Shown here piece by piece: positions 53,144 through 61,045 of a stretch of DNA of 64,000 bases. Under the pieces are notes generated by a model. That model searched no databases and was not told the origin of the DNA. It saw only the letters and a program-made list of their open reading frames with translations. Within the stretch, counting starts at the first letter, position 1. Each line of letters starts with the position of its first letter. The stretch comes from Microcoleus sp. bin48.metabat.b7b8b9.023. GTDB taxonomy: Bacteria; Cyanobacteriota; Cyanobacteriia; Cyanobacteriales; Microcoleaceae. The stretch covers positions 27,196-91,195 of the forward strand of contig NZ_JAAFKG010000030.1 of assembly GCF_013299185.1 (NCBI RefSeq), read 5' to 3'. The position numbers and the translations under genes are program-made.

Positions 53144-53368
53144 CTAATCGCTATCTTTGGGAGGTACGGGATCGTAACCCCCTGGATGAAAAGGATGACA
53201 GCGCAAAATCCGCTTAACTGCGATCGAGCCGCCGCGGGCCGCCCCAAATCTTTCTATGGCTTCGATCGCGTATTGGGAACAAGTGGGCTGAAATCTACAG
53301 GCGTTAGGCAAATAAGGAGAAATCCCCATTTTGTAGCCTCGAATTAATCCGATCAGCAATACTTTCAC
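53144..53368 (-). CDS. yidD: Membrane protein insertion efficiency factor YidD
   Basis: 74-aa Yid[36 protein letters not shown] and [16 protein letters not shown], all family-defining. It helps YidC-dependent insertion of membrane proteins. The start is taken as the GTG at 53368, because GAGGTGA of the ribosome-binding site lies 7 bases before it; the GTG at 53377 lies inside that site. It follows the reductase gene by 10 bases. Confidence 0.95.
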   Translation of the reverse strand: MKVLLIGLIRGYKMGISPYLPNACRFQPTCSQYAIEAIERFGAARGGSIAVKRILRCHPFHPGGYDPVPPKDSD

Positions 53369-53378
53369 AATCTTCACC

Positions 53379-54047
53379 TCAGCGCTTAATTAAATTAATC
53401 GCAAAATCTTGTCCCATACCGCTGAAAGCTAGGTTAATCCACAGCATACCCAAAGGTTCCAACAATCTAGCTTGTTGGAGTGTCCCTGCATCTACAACTT
53501 CAAATCCGATATCTTCCGCAATATTGGTGACAATTTTCTTGGCATCTGTACTGTCTCCGCAAATAAAAGCAGTTGCTGTTTGCGAACCGAACTGCAAATT
53601 TTCAAAACAGCTTGCACCAATGTTGTTAAACGCTTTCACCACTTGCGCTCCGATCGCCCATTTGGCAATTTCTTCGGCTGCGGAGGTAGTGTGTCCGATT
53701 GTCAGTCCAGCCGCAAGTCCAGCGGGTGTCAGCTCGATCGGGTTAGTAGCGTCAATTATAATTTTGCCAGTCAAATCTCCCGCAGCGGCGATCCTCTTCG
53801 AGGGCTTCGCTAACGCCTCTTGCGTGCCATTCCAAGGCGTAGCTAAGATCAAAACTTGACCGTGACTTGCAGCTTCCCCAACGCTAGCTGCTCCCGCATT
53901 TCCTCCTGTCGCTTCCACCGCCGACTGCACTTTTGCACTCTGGGGGTCTCTAACGCCAAATACAATGGAGTGACCTTTTTGAGTTAAAATGCGTCCCAGA
54001 GTTCCGCCAACATTTCCAGCACCAATTATACCTATTTTCATTTTCAC
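53379..54047 (-). CDS. NADPH-dependent F420 reductase/NADP oxidoreductase family protein
   Basis: 222 aa. N-terminal Rossmann motif [20 protein letters not shown] and [11 protein letters not shown], then [15 protein letters not shown] and [17 protein letters not shown], then [20 protein letters not shown], matching the coenzyme-F420-dependent NADP oxidoreductase family. F420 is not used by most cyanobacteria, so the true redox partner is unclear. Residues [14 protein letters not shown] between two conserved blocks include a stretch encoded by a 28-nt repeat (53790-53817) that is otherwise intergenic. Cotranscribed with truB (upstream) and yidD (downstream), with gaps of about 11 and 10 bases. 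Confidence 0.9.
   Translation of the reverse strand: MKMKIGIIGAGNVGGTLGRILTQKGHSIVFGVRDPQSAKVQSAVEATGGNAGAASVGEAASHGQVLILATPWNGTQEALAKPSKRIAAAGDLTGKIIIDATNPIELTPAGLAAGLTIGHTTSAAEEIAKWAIGAQVVKAFNNIGASCFENLQFGSQTATAFICGDSTDAKKIVTNIAEDIGFEVVDAGTLQQARLLEPLGMLWINLAFSGMGQDFAINLIKR
53790..53817. repeat. 28-nt repeat embedded in the reductase coding region
   Basis: Identical over all 28 bases (reverse complement) to 28149-28176, located after ndhH. In frame it encodes about nine residues (ALAKPSKRI) inserted before the conserved [13 protein letters not shown] block. Confidence 0.9.
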
Positions 54048-54058
54048 CTCTTGGATAC

Positions 54059-54997
54059 CTAAAAGACAATTTGAGGAGACAATATGGTAGTTGTATCTGA
54101 GTTTGCTACCTGACCGATACCTAAAAAATTACCATCTCGATCGTAAACTTGCAAGGGATAGGGAGGTTCGGGTATTAAGTTTTCAGGGGGATTGTTGCTA
54201 CTTTTCTCGGCTTCTATCGTCGTTTCGGGAATCGGGAGGCGCTGTCCTTGAAACCAGCGTTTGGTATATTCAGGAGAAAGGACGATCGCACCTAAGTGTC
54301 TCAAAACCGCCGATGGCAAAATCGGGCTGAATGTATTCTCCTGCAATTGCACTTCTAATTCTTCAAACGTGAGACTTTGGTCGATCGAGAAACCGCTGCT
54401 TTCGGTGCGAGTCAAACCAGCCAAAGTACCGCCTGCATTCAAGAGTGCGCCCAAGTCCCGGGCGATCGCCCGAATGTAAGTACCGGCCCCGCAGGCGATC
54501 GACAAATCCAATTCTGGAAAATCGCCGGGCCGCCAACCCAAGATATCCAGCCGAAACACCTCAACATTCCTAGCCGCAACTTCCACAGTTTCGCCTTTTC
54601 TAGCTAACTCATAAAGCCGTTTTCCTCCCACCTGCACTGCACTAAAACTCGGCGGAAATTGCTCGATTTTGCCGATAAAATTCGGCAGTGCAGCTTGCAC
54701 TTGTTCTAAACTCAACTCCGGGACAGGTTGAGAATTCAGGATTTCTCCTTCTAAATCGTCCGTAGCGGTAGTTAAGCCAAACCGAATCGTACCTCGGTAA
54801 GCTTTGTGGTGTTGGAGGAATTGCAGAAGTCTGGTTGCTCTTCCCAGGGCGATCGGCAAAACGCCAGTCACAGCCGGATCTAGAGTTCCTCCGTGTCCCA
54901 CTCGTTTGAGTTTCAATATTCGGCGCACTCGCCCCACGCAGTCGTGAGATGTCATGCCGGCAGGTTTGTTGAGATTGAGAAAACCGTCAATAGTCAT
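54059..54997 (-). CDS. truB: tRNA pseudouridine(55) synthase
   Basis: Makes pseudouridine 55 in the T-loop of tRNAs. 312 aa from Met 54997 ([20 protein letters not shown]); the longer frame upstream is only repeat DNA. Family motifs: [22 protein letters not shown] with the catalytic Asp, [35 protein letters not shown], and [20 protein letters not shown] [17 protein letters not shown]. The C-terminal region is typical. First gene of a three-gene group with the reductase and yidD. Confidence 0.97.
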   Translation of the reverse strand: MTIDGFLNLNKPAGMTSHDCVGRVRRILKLKRVGHGGTLDPAVTGVLPIALGRATRLLQFLQHHKAYRGTIRFGLTTATDDLEGEILNSQPVPELSLEQVQAALPNFIGKIEQFPPSFSAVQVGGKRLYELARKGETVEVAARNVEVFRLDILGWRPGDFPELDLSIACGAGTYIRAIARDLGALLNAGGTLAGLTRTESSGFSIDQSLTFEELEVQLQENTFSPILPSAVLRHLGAIVLSPEYTKRWFQGQRLPIPETTIEAEKSSNNPPENLIPEPPYPLQVYDRDGNFLGIGQVANSDTTTILSPQIVF

Positions 54998-55254
54998 TAG
55001 TAAGAAAGAAGGAAGAGGGAAGTTCGGCAACGAGCAGTGTACGGGATATAACGGATGTAATGGAAATCGGTTCGAGGGAAGATGGAACAAGGAACAAGGA
55101 ACAAGAAATAAGGAAAAAGAAAAGTTTTGACATTGCTTTGTTGGTCGCAACGCTTCCGGTTTTCAGTTAAAAAGTTCAACATTGAAAACTTAAAACTAAA
55201 AAGTACCCGCAAGCCCAATTACCAATTACCAATTACCAAATTCTCAATCCCCAT

Positions 55255-55390
55255 TACCAGAAATAATTGGTTGAAAGCCTCTCCGTTTTAGGGGGAAATT
55301 AAAATCAGACGATTCATTAATGCAATCCTCGGACTTATAAGTAGAGGTTCCTCTCAAACTGTCAACTGTCAACTGTCAACTGTCAACTGT
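55255..55390. repeat. Long inverted repeat, left arm, flanking the RTX gene
   Basis: Contains 'agacgattcattaatgcaatcctcgga' and TGTCAAC heptamers; it matches the reverse complement of 56240-56375 over about 130 bases with scattered differences. The rest of the 407-base gap 54998-55404 is CTTCC-, GGAACAA- and AATTACC-type repeats. Confidence 0.85.
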
Positions 55391-55404
55391 TGAACCATTC
55401 CCAA

Positions 55405-56139
55405 TTAAAAAATAAAGTCCGTCCGAGAGATAGTAACTCCCAATACAGTAGCCAGAGTTTCCTTGGTACTTGTAAACTGAACAATTGTACTCGGCACGGT
55501 TCCGGGCCCAGCAGAAATGGTGAGTTCGGCAAAAGTGAGGTCAGCTCTCAAGCGAATTTTATCCGTACCAACAGTAAAATCGGTAATCACATCGCCATCT
55601 GCCGATCGCCCGATCGAAAAAGTATCATTCCCTGCGCCACCAGTTAAAGTATCTCTGCCGCGATCGCCCGACAAACAATCATCGCCCAGCCCACCAAACA
55701 GCGAGTCATCGCCGGCACCGCCAAAAAACGTATCATTGCCCGCGCCGCCCAACAAAGTATCGTTGTCTTGGTTGCCAAACAGCAAATCATTGCCATCATC
55801 CCCGCTTAACGAGTCAGCACCTTTCCCCCCATAGAAAGTATCGTCGCCCGCGCCGCCAAAAACGCTGTCGCGGGCTGCACCGCCGAACAGCAAATCATTA
55901 CCAGCGTCCCCCTGTATTGAGTCGTCGCCGTCACCGCCGTAGAGGCTATCGTCTCCCCCCAAACCTAAAATGGTGTCAGCACCTCCCAAACCGAAGATCA
56001 AGTCAGCGCCGGCAGTACCGCTGAGGGAGTCAGGGCCGCTGGTGCCATTGCGAGGGGTAGCAGAGCCTCCGGGCCTTGTACCCGGGCTGGTTGGGGTTGG
56101 GGTTGTGACTACGATCGTAACTGGTACTGCTGATGGCAT
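55405..56139 (-). CDS. RTX-type calcium-binding repeat protein
   Basis: 244 aa. After a short Thr/Pro-rich N-terminus come about 13 nonapeptides of the GGxGxDxUx type (GGDDSLYGGDGDDSIQGDAG, GGAGDDTFYGGKGADSLSGD, residues about 36-185), which form a Ca2+-loaded parallel beta-roll. The C-terminal block (GNDTFSIGRSADGDVITDF and ETLATVLGVTISRTDFIF) is typical of cyanobacterial haemolysin-type repeat proteins secreted by type I systems. No enzymatic domain. The gene alone lies between about 130-bp inverted repeats. Confidence 0.94.
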   Translation of the reverse strand: MPSAVPVTIVVTTPTPTSPGTRPGGSATPRNGTSGPDSLSGTAGADLIFGLGGADTILGLGGDDSLYGGDGDDSIQGDAGNDLLFGGAARDSVFGGAGDDTFYGGKGADSLSGDDGNDLLFGNQDNDTLLGGAGNDTFFGGAGDDSLFGGLGDDCLSGDRGRDTLTGGAGNDTFSIGRSADGDVITDFTVGTDKIRLRADLTFAELTISAGPGTVPSTIVQFTSTKETLATVLGVTISRTDFIF

Positions 56140-56239
56140 GGTTTTGAATAGTGGTAGAAATTTGCCATTCTAACTTAGCCTAAAAGCGTAAGTTACAGAA
56201 AGTACCACGAACACCAGGTGTCTTCAGGCGGGGAAGTGT

Positions 56240-56375
56240 TCATTCAGTTGACAATTGACAGTTGACAATTGACAGTTGAGGGCAACCTCTACCTGGAAGT
56301 CCGATGATTGGATTAATGAATCGTCTGATTTTAATTTCTACGCTAAACAAGCAAGGCTTTCAACTAATTATTTGT
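56240..56375. repeat. Long inverted repeat, right arm, flanking the RTX gene
   Basis: Contains TTGACAATTGACAG heptamers, 'gcaacctctacctggaagtccgatgattgg' and 'aatgaatcgtctgattttaatttc', complementary to the left arm. A 117-codon ORF starting here (56304) is mostly repeat-derived at its 5' end and is not accepted as a gene. Confidence 0.85.
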
Positions 56376-56682
56376 GGTAAAAAATCTGTCAGCAGCATTG
56401 CTTGTTTGAGGATAAATTCAAGTAGCCTTGGCTGGCAAACTATTGTGCATCTAAATTGCCTATTTGGAGCGGCGTCTGAGGAACTGCTTACTCCTGGTTT
56501 GATTATTTCTGGATGTCCAATTTCAGTGCCGAGCGAGCCGATCGCCTTTGACGAAATAAATCTGCCCATCACTATTTACGATCGTATAGTTTGGCAGTTG
56601 GTTCAATACATAAAATTTAGGTATAACCTTCATTCAGTGGACTTAAGAAAAATCTGACTTGCCAAAAATGGCTATATTGCCA

Positions 56683-56960
56683 GAAAATCGTCAGATGAAA
56701 TTCATCAAAAGCATTAAGTAAACCGTATTGAAATACAATCCACTCCATCAAGAGAAGAGTTTTGAACCGTATTGGGGCGTTCTTGGCGCAGAGGGAAGAG
56801 TATTGCGAGGGTTTTGGATGTCGTAAAAAACCTTTTATCCCTCCCCTCTCTGTGTTCTCTGTGTTCTCTGCGGTAAAATCTTCTTAATATCTACTTCACC
56901 TCTTTATAATCCAAAAATCGTCAGATGAAATTCATCAAAAGCGTTAAGTAAACCCTATTG
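56683..56960. repeat. Direct repeat pair 'aatcgtcagatgaaattcatcaaaagc'
   Basis: Two copies of about 48 bases (56687-56731 and 56920-56964) in the same orientation enclose about 190 bases that include a 'ccctctctgtgttctctgtgttctctgcgg' repeat. The 909-base gap 56140-57048 shows no convincing gene. Confidence 0.75.
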
Positions 56961-57048
56961 AGGTATAACCGTAAAATTATTCTTAAAAATTACAGTTATA
57001 GTAAAATTAAATATATGCTACAAATAGGCTATAGCTTTTAAGAGATAA

Positions 57049-57570
57049 ATGAGAAGCGCGAAAGAATTATTCCTCACCAGCTTGACCGCTATTACTATGA
57101 GTTGGGTTTTCGGGACTCCTATTCAGAGGATACCAGGGGCGATCGCCCAGACAAAGGTTCCGATGAGACTGCAACACGGGGAAGGAACCTATACCCTTAC
57201 GGTGTCGGAGGCGGACACCACAAAATCTGCCTATGGGGGTCAGTTGCGACTCTATGACGTGCACATCGCTAAGATGTTTGAAGTGACCTATGCTGATTGC
57301 CAGGAGATACCCAGGGCTGGCTTTAGAGATTGGGAGTACAGGGCCGGAAATGGCAGAATTAGCATGGGGACATTCAGAATCACCTGTCTGTTGGCGGGAG
57401 ATATTGCGAAGACTTACGGTTTAGGCAAACCAGAGCGTAGTGCGATCGAATATTCTCAGGAAGAAGCAGGGCCGCCAATATCCCGAACTCGTTCTATCCC
57501 AATTTTAGACATTACTGGCAATAAAGTCGATCGCTGGCTGAATTTTGTGCAGAGTTTTCGACCAATTTAA
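57049..57570 (+). CDS. Hypothetical exported protein, 173 aa
   Basis: Begins with a signal peptide (MRSAKELFLTSLTAITMSWV, cleavage plausible at AIA-Q near residue 34). The mature part is a small beta-rich domain (GEGTYTLTVSEADTTKSAYG, GQLRLYDVHIAKMFEVTY) with two Cys that could form a disulfide. I do not recognise a family. It is followed by a DUF433 gene 25 bases downstream on the same strand, which has its own AGGAGG site. Confidence 0.75.
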   Translation: MRSAKELFLTSLTAITMSWVFGTPIQRIPGAIAQTKVPMRLQHGEGTYTLTVSEADTTKSAYGGQLRLYDVHIAKMFEVTYADCQEIPRAGFRDWEYRAGNGRISMGTFRITCLLAGDIAKTYGLGKPERSAIEYSQEEAGPPISRTRSIPILDITGNKVDRWLNFVQSFRPI

Positions 57571-57595
57571 AAATAACTTCTAGGAGGCCATAAAA

Positions 57596-57970
57596 ATGAC
57601 AACCCTATCCAACGAACAAACAGCAATTATCCGTACAGAAAGAGGACTGGCGATCGCAGGTACGCGCATCACCATCTACGACATCATGGACTACGTGACG
57701 GCTCAATATCCGCCTAAGTTTATTAGGGGATTGTTCGATCTGACAGAAGAACAAATTAATGCAGCTTTAGCTTACATTGAGGCAAATCGCGCTGATGTTG
57801 AAGCCGAGTATCAAATGGTGCTTAAGGAAGCTGAGGAACTGCGGCTGTACTACGAAGAAAAAAATCGCGATCTGATTGCTCGAATTGCCGCCCTACCACC
57901 AAGACCAGGAACCGAAGCTGCTTGGGAAAAGCTGCGAGTGGCTAAGGCAAAACTTAAGTCTCAGTCATGA
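57596..57970 (+). CDS. DUF433 domain antitoxin-like protein
   Basis: 124 aa. DUF433 helix-turn-helix signature near the N-terminus (RTERGLAIAGTRITIYDIMD, FDLTEEQINAALAYIEANR) and a long helical C-terminus rich in Glu/Lys. A strong AGGAGG site precedes the ATG. DUF433 proteins are antitoxin-like partners, commonly followed by a PIN- or DUF5615-type toxin. Here the downstream partner survives only as fragments. Confidence 0.92.
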   Translation: MTTLSNEQTAIIRTERGLAIAGTRITIYDIMDYVTAQYPPKFIRGLFDLTEEQINAALAYIEANRADVEAEYQMVLKEAEELRLYYEEKNRDLIARIAALPPRPGTEAAWEKLRVAKAKLKSQS

Positions 57971-58061
57971 ATTTTTTGGGCGATCGTAATTTGGAATGAA
58001 AAACTCTATTTTTCATCCACTAGCTGAACAAGTATTAATTGATGCTATAACTTATTTATAA
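57967..58061 (+). pseudogene. Toxin-gene debris after DUF433
   Basis: The ATG overlapping the DUF433 stop (ATGA) opens MNFLGDRNLE and then a stop, like the first residues of the toxin that commonly follows DUF433 genes. A second overlapping frame (ATG 57996) reads MKNSIFHPLAEQVLIDAITY and stops, closely resembling the first 20 residues of ParE-family toxins. Both are N-terminal stubs of two different toxin genes. The calls rest on short matches only. Confidence 0.5.
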
Positions 58062-58100
58062 AGTCATTAGCTAGACATCCCTAAAGGAGAGTGCTTTAAT

Positions 58101-58346
58101 ATGTTAACTAAATACATCCAAGCTGCCATGAAGCAAGCTAAGTATGAAATTTTCCCTGATGATGGGACTTTCTACGGAGAAATTCCTATCTGTGAAGGAG
58201 TCTATGCAAATGCTGTAACTCTCGAAGCTTGTCGGGAAGAATTGCAAGAGGTATTGGAAGACTGGATTTTACTTGGTCTCACTATGAATCTTCCTTTACC
58301 CATCCTCGATAATATCGACCTTACAATTACCAAAGATGTTGCCTGA
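58101..58346 (+). CDS. hicB: HicB-type antitoxin
   Basis: 81-aa type II antitoxin with a partial RNase-H-like HicB fold (YEIFPDDGTFYGEIPICEGV, EACREELQEVLEDWILLGL). GGAGAGTGC ribosome-binding site 8-12 bases before the ATG. Its last base is the first base of hicA (58346), so translation is coupled. It neutralises HicA and represses its own operon in studied systems. Confidence 0.92.
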   Translation: MLTKYIQAAMKQAKYEIFPDDGTFYGEIPICEGVYANAVTLEACREELQEVLEDWILLGLTMNLPLPILDNIDLTITKDVA

Positions 58347-58564
58347 TGCCACCTTTAAAACCAATCAAACGTCGAGACTTAATTCATTACCTGAAACTAC
58401 TAGGATTTGATGGGCCATATTCAGGTAAAAAGCACCAGTTTATGCTAAAAGATAACCTTCGCATCACTATCCCCAATCCTCATCAAGGTGATATCAGCGC
58501 TAACTTTTTAGTTAAGATTTTAGGACAGGCTAAAGTTGATATTAGTGATTGGGAGAACCTCTAG
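58346..58564 (+). CDS. hicA: HicA-type mRNA interferase toxin
   Basis: 72-aa dsRBD-like toxin: IKRRDLIHYLKLLGFDGPYS, the catalytic His in GKKHQFMLK and PNPHQGDISANFLVKILGQA. Length and order (antitoxin first) are typical of cyanobacterial hicBA. Unlike the other toxin genes in this window, this one looks intact. Confidence 0.93.
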   Translation: MPPLKPIKRRDLIHYLKLLGFDGPYSGKKHQFMLKDNLRITIPNPHQGDISANFLVKILGQAKVDISDWENL

Positions 58565-58601
58565 TTTTTTGACTGCTATGTAAAAATAATTTTGTGGAGT
58601 C

Positions 58602-58672
58602 AGAAACCGGATTTCTTCCCAAAATTGGGCGTGGGAATTCCGATATTGTCACAGAAACCCGGTTTCTTGGAT
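58602..58672. repeat. AGAAACCGG(A/G)TTTCT repeat pair
   Basis: Cores at about 58603 and 58650 enclose 'cccaaaattgggcgtgggaattccgatattgtcac', the same layout as at 32340 and 63345. Located between hicA and the small membrane-protein gene, which are convergent. Confidence 0.8.
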
Positions 58673-58686
58673 TTTGGAGCGCATTA

Positions 58687-58857
58687 CTAAAACTCGATCG
58701 CATCTGAATTCTTGGTGATTTCTTGATTTGGTAAATCAGCTTGCCAAAAAAACCTGCGTTTCTCAAAATTATAAAGTGTAGGAATCGCCACCACAAAGGC
58801 GAGTACAAGTCCGATCGCAGAAATGGTCAAATGCCAGTCAATTCTTCTAGGATTCAT
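58687..58857 (-). CDS. Small single-span membrane protein, 56 aa
   Basis: MNPRRIDWHLTISAIGLVLA then FVVAIPTLYNF forms one hydrophobic helix (residues about 9-28), followed by a basic-aromatic stretch (EKRRFFWQ) and a polar tail. AGAGGT lies 9 bases before the ATG. It is 42 bases downstream of, and on the same strand as, the Ser/Thr kinase gene, so likely part of that operon. No family known to me. Confidence 0.6.
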   Translation of the reverse strand: MNPRRIDWHLTISAIGLVLAFVVAIPTLYNFEKRRFFWQADLPNQEITKNSDAIEF

Positions 58858-58899
58858 AAATTCTACCTCTTGTCAATTTAAATGGATAGTCAACTATTT

Positions 58900-59964
58900 T
58901 TACCACACACCATCCTTCGCAGGAGTAGGTGTTGAAGTTGGAGCAGATTGGGGTTGAATCTTACCAACATTTTGAAAGACTATGACAGCAGCAATAACAG
59001 CAATTCCCAAGCCGATTAAACCCATTGTTAACTTTAATTTAGGTTTGACATTCGCTAAGAGCGATTTCCACCCAGTATTTTGTGAAATAACTGTAGTTCC
59101 TACAGACCCCGATACTAAAGATTTAATAACTTGCAATGCTTCATGGGCTGACTGATAGCGATCGCTATGGCGATATCTAATCATATTATCTATAAAGTCA
59201 GCTAGTTTTGAGCTAACTGCTGCTTGTTCCCTCCACATAACTTCTAGCGTGTCGGGATCTTTCGGAAACCGATCGGGCGATATTCCTGTGAGAGCTTGGA
59301 TAGCCACCATTCCTACTGCATAAATATCACTAGATAATCCCGGATAGCCGTTCATTTGTTCGTTCGGCATATATCCTTCAGTTCCAATGCAAATTGTGAT
59401 GTTCTGTTGCGTTTGACTATTTTTAACCGCACTGATAACTTTTTCCTTGACAGCGCCAAAGTCAATCAGTATAATCTTATCATCTGAGTCGCGCCGCATT
59501 AAATTTGCTGGTTTGATATCCCGGTGGATTACTCCCTCCTGGTGAACTACTGTTAGGACTTCCAAGATATCGTGTAAAAGCTGCATTACTTGATTTTCAC
59601 TGAGTTGAGTTCCTCTCACTCCGGGTTGATTGCTCAAAACAAGTTCCTGGCTCAAATCGTGTCCGACAATTAACTCTTGAACGAGATAGAATTCTTGATC
59701 TTCCTCGAAGTGAGCGAATAGCTGCGGAATTCGATCGCACTTACCTAATTTATAGAGCACTTGTGACTCTGTTTCAAATAGCCGCTTCGCCGTTTGCAGG
59801 ACAAAGGGATCGGTAGATTGCGGGTTGAGTTTCTTGACAACAAACTGGGGATTTCCCGGTAAGTGTGTATCCTCGGCGACGTAAGTCTCGCCAAATCCAC
59901 CTTGACTCAATGACTTCTTGATGTGGTATCGTCCACCAATCGTTTGCCCTATAATCATTTTCAT
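58900..59964 (-). CDS. Serine/threonine protein kinase with C-terminal membrane segment
   Basis: About 354 aa. Pkn2/Hanks-type kinase: GQTIGGRYHIKKSLSQGGFG (glycine loop), catalytic Lys in VVKKLN, HRDIKPANLMRR (catalytic Asp) and LIDFGAVKE (DFG), APE-like GTEGYMPNEQ. A juxtamembrane stretch leads to a single TM helix (LTMGLIGLGIAVIAAVIVFQ, about 315-340) and a short Pro/Thr-rich extracytoplasmic tail, so the kinase is membrane-anchored with its catalytic domain inside. Start MKMIIGQTI (59964) is preferred; the frame opens at Met 59994. A small membrane-protein gene follows. Confidence 0.94.
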   Translation of the reverse strand: MKMIIGQTIGGRYHIKKSLSQGGFGETYVAEDTHLPGNPQFVVKKLNPQSTDPFVLQTAKRLFETESQVLYKLGKCDRIPQLFAHFEEDQEFYLVQELIVGHDLSQELVLSNQPGVRGTQLSENQVMQLLHDILEVLTVVHQEGVIHRDIKPANLMRRDSDDKIILIDFGAVKEKVISAVKNSQTQQNITICIGTEGYMPNEQMNGYPGLSSDIYAVGMVAIQALTGISPDRFPKDPDTLEVMWREQAAVSSKLADFIDNMIRYRHSDRYQSAHEALQVIKSLVSGSVGTTVISQNTGWKSLLANVKPKLKLTMGLIGLGIAVIAAVIVFQNVGKIQPQSAPTSTPTPAKDGVW

Positions 59965-60029
59965 GTTACAATTTTTGCAATAATTATTACACATCTAGGT
60001 AAAAATAGTCAGAACTTACGCAGACGTGG

Positions 60030-60097
60030 CCCAAAACCCGGTTTCTGCGTCAGTATCGCTCGGAGAGACGATTTTTCGGAGAAACCGGGTTTTTTGA
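60030..60097. repeat. AAAACCCGGTTTCTGCG / GGAGAAACCGGGTTTTTT inverted pair
   Basis: Same unit as at 60872-60942. Arms about 15 nt around a roughly 35-base loop, ending in TTTTTT on the plus strand. It lies between the divergent kinase and COP23 genes. Confidence 0.8.
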
Positions 60098-60176
60098 CTT
60101 TAGCCCTAATAGTATAATTTTCTAATCTGGTGGGAAATAAATTCATTAAAATTGAGTAAAATCTATAAGGTGAGAC

Positions 60177-60845
60177 ATGACTACTAAATCAAGTCGGTTG
60201 ATTACTGAAATTTTGGCGATCGTTTTGACACTGTTTGGGGCGGCGGCTTGTTCGACAACAACGGTTTCTACTTCTGAAACTCAGCCTGTTGCATCGACAA
60301 GCAACAATCCTGCAACTTCTCCCGTAACGACAGCTTCCAATCTAACAGCTTCAGCTCTGAAAACTTCTCAGTCTACTATCCCTACAACTTTCAACTGCGT
60401 TCAGCAACCCAATGGCTGGGCGACAGTTGCTCAAAGAGGAAATGCTGTTTCCCAAAATCCTTTGCTAACCTGGAATAGCACAGAATTCGGCGATGAGTGG
60501 TCGCCAGAACAACGCTGTCAAACTGTCTCAAAAAGATTGACAGAGGTAGTGGCGAAAAATGGTGGAAAGTTAGCAAAGTTGGATTTGACGACTGGAAAGG
60601 TAGATAATGGTTATACAGTTATTTGTGTGGTGACGGCAGGACAAAAAAGCTGCGATCGCCAAAATATGCTGTTTACTCTTAATAAGCAAAATTCTCAAAC
60701 TCCCGGTGAAATACTCGTAAAAATCACTAATTTTGCTAAAGGTGCTGCCTCTAATAGTACGACAGCAGAAAGTGGTCACACTCCTCAGTTTATTCCTTTG
60801 GAAACATTAGTTAATCGCTCTTTGGGAAAGGACAGTGGTTTTTAA
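60177..60845 (+). CDS. COP23-domain lipoprotein-like protein
   Basis: 222 aa. Signal sequence ending in GAAACST, a possible lipobox with Cys25, then a Ser/Thr-rich linker (to about residue 62) and a COP23 (circadian oscillating protein 23) domain: TTFNCVQQPNGWATVAQRG, PLLTWNSTEFGDEWSPEQRC, VICVVTAGQKSCDRQNMLFT. The four Cys of the domain are kept. COP23 was described as a membrane-associated rhythmic protein in a cyanobacterium; its function is unknown. Upstream of a trypsin-like protease gene on the same strand. Confidence 0.9.
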   Translation: MTTKSSRLITEILAIVLTLFGAAACSTTTVSTSETQPVASTSNNPATSPVTTASNLTASALKTSQSTIPTTFNCVQQPNGWATVAQRGNAVSQNPLLTWNSTEFGDEWSPEQRCQTVSKRLTEVVAKNGGKLAKLDLTTGKVDNGYTVICVVTAGQKSCDRQNMLFTLNKQNSQTPGEILVKITNFAKGAASNSTTAESGHTPQFIPLETLVNRSLGKDSGF

Positions 60846-60871
60846 CTCTAGTAGTTCCTGAGACACGCGAG

Positions 60872-60942
60872 GCTAAAAACCCGGTTTCTGCGCCAATATC
60901 TCGGATAATCAACTATTTTTCGGAGAAACCGGGTTTTTTCTT
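60872..60942 (+). terminator. Repeat acting as probable terminator after the COP23 gene
   Basis: AAAAACCCGGTTTCTGCG (60874-60891) pairs with GGAGAAACCGGGTTTTTTC (60920-60938) and the stem is followed by a T run. It lies 27 bases after the stop codon. The element is a member of the dispersed AAACCGGGTTT repeat family, so a mobile or amplified repeat doubles as terminator. Confidence 0.65.
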
Positions 60943-61045
60943 AAGTCCTGTCTACGCTGCTGAGAGCAAGTTGTGATATCAAAGTAATGCGGATTAATTC
61001 AGATAAATTCTATGTTTTTAGGTATGATTTTTGTGAGGATAAAAG

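Noticed and set aside
54998..55150. 51-residue N-terminal extension of TruB
   Set aside because: Encoded by CTTCC/GGAACAA repeats; TruB proteins start at [12 protein letters not shown].
56304..56657. 117-codon plus-strand ORF and a 70-codon minus ORF on the same stretch
   Set aside because: The plus ORF begins inside the inverted repeat flanking the RTX gene, and neither has a ribosome-binding site or recognisable motifs. Kept as an unresolved possibility only.
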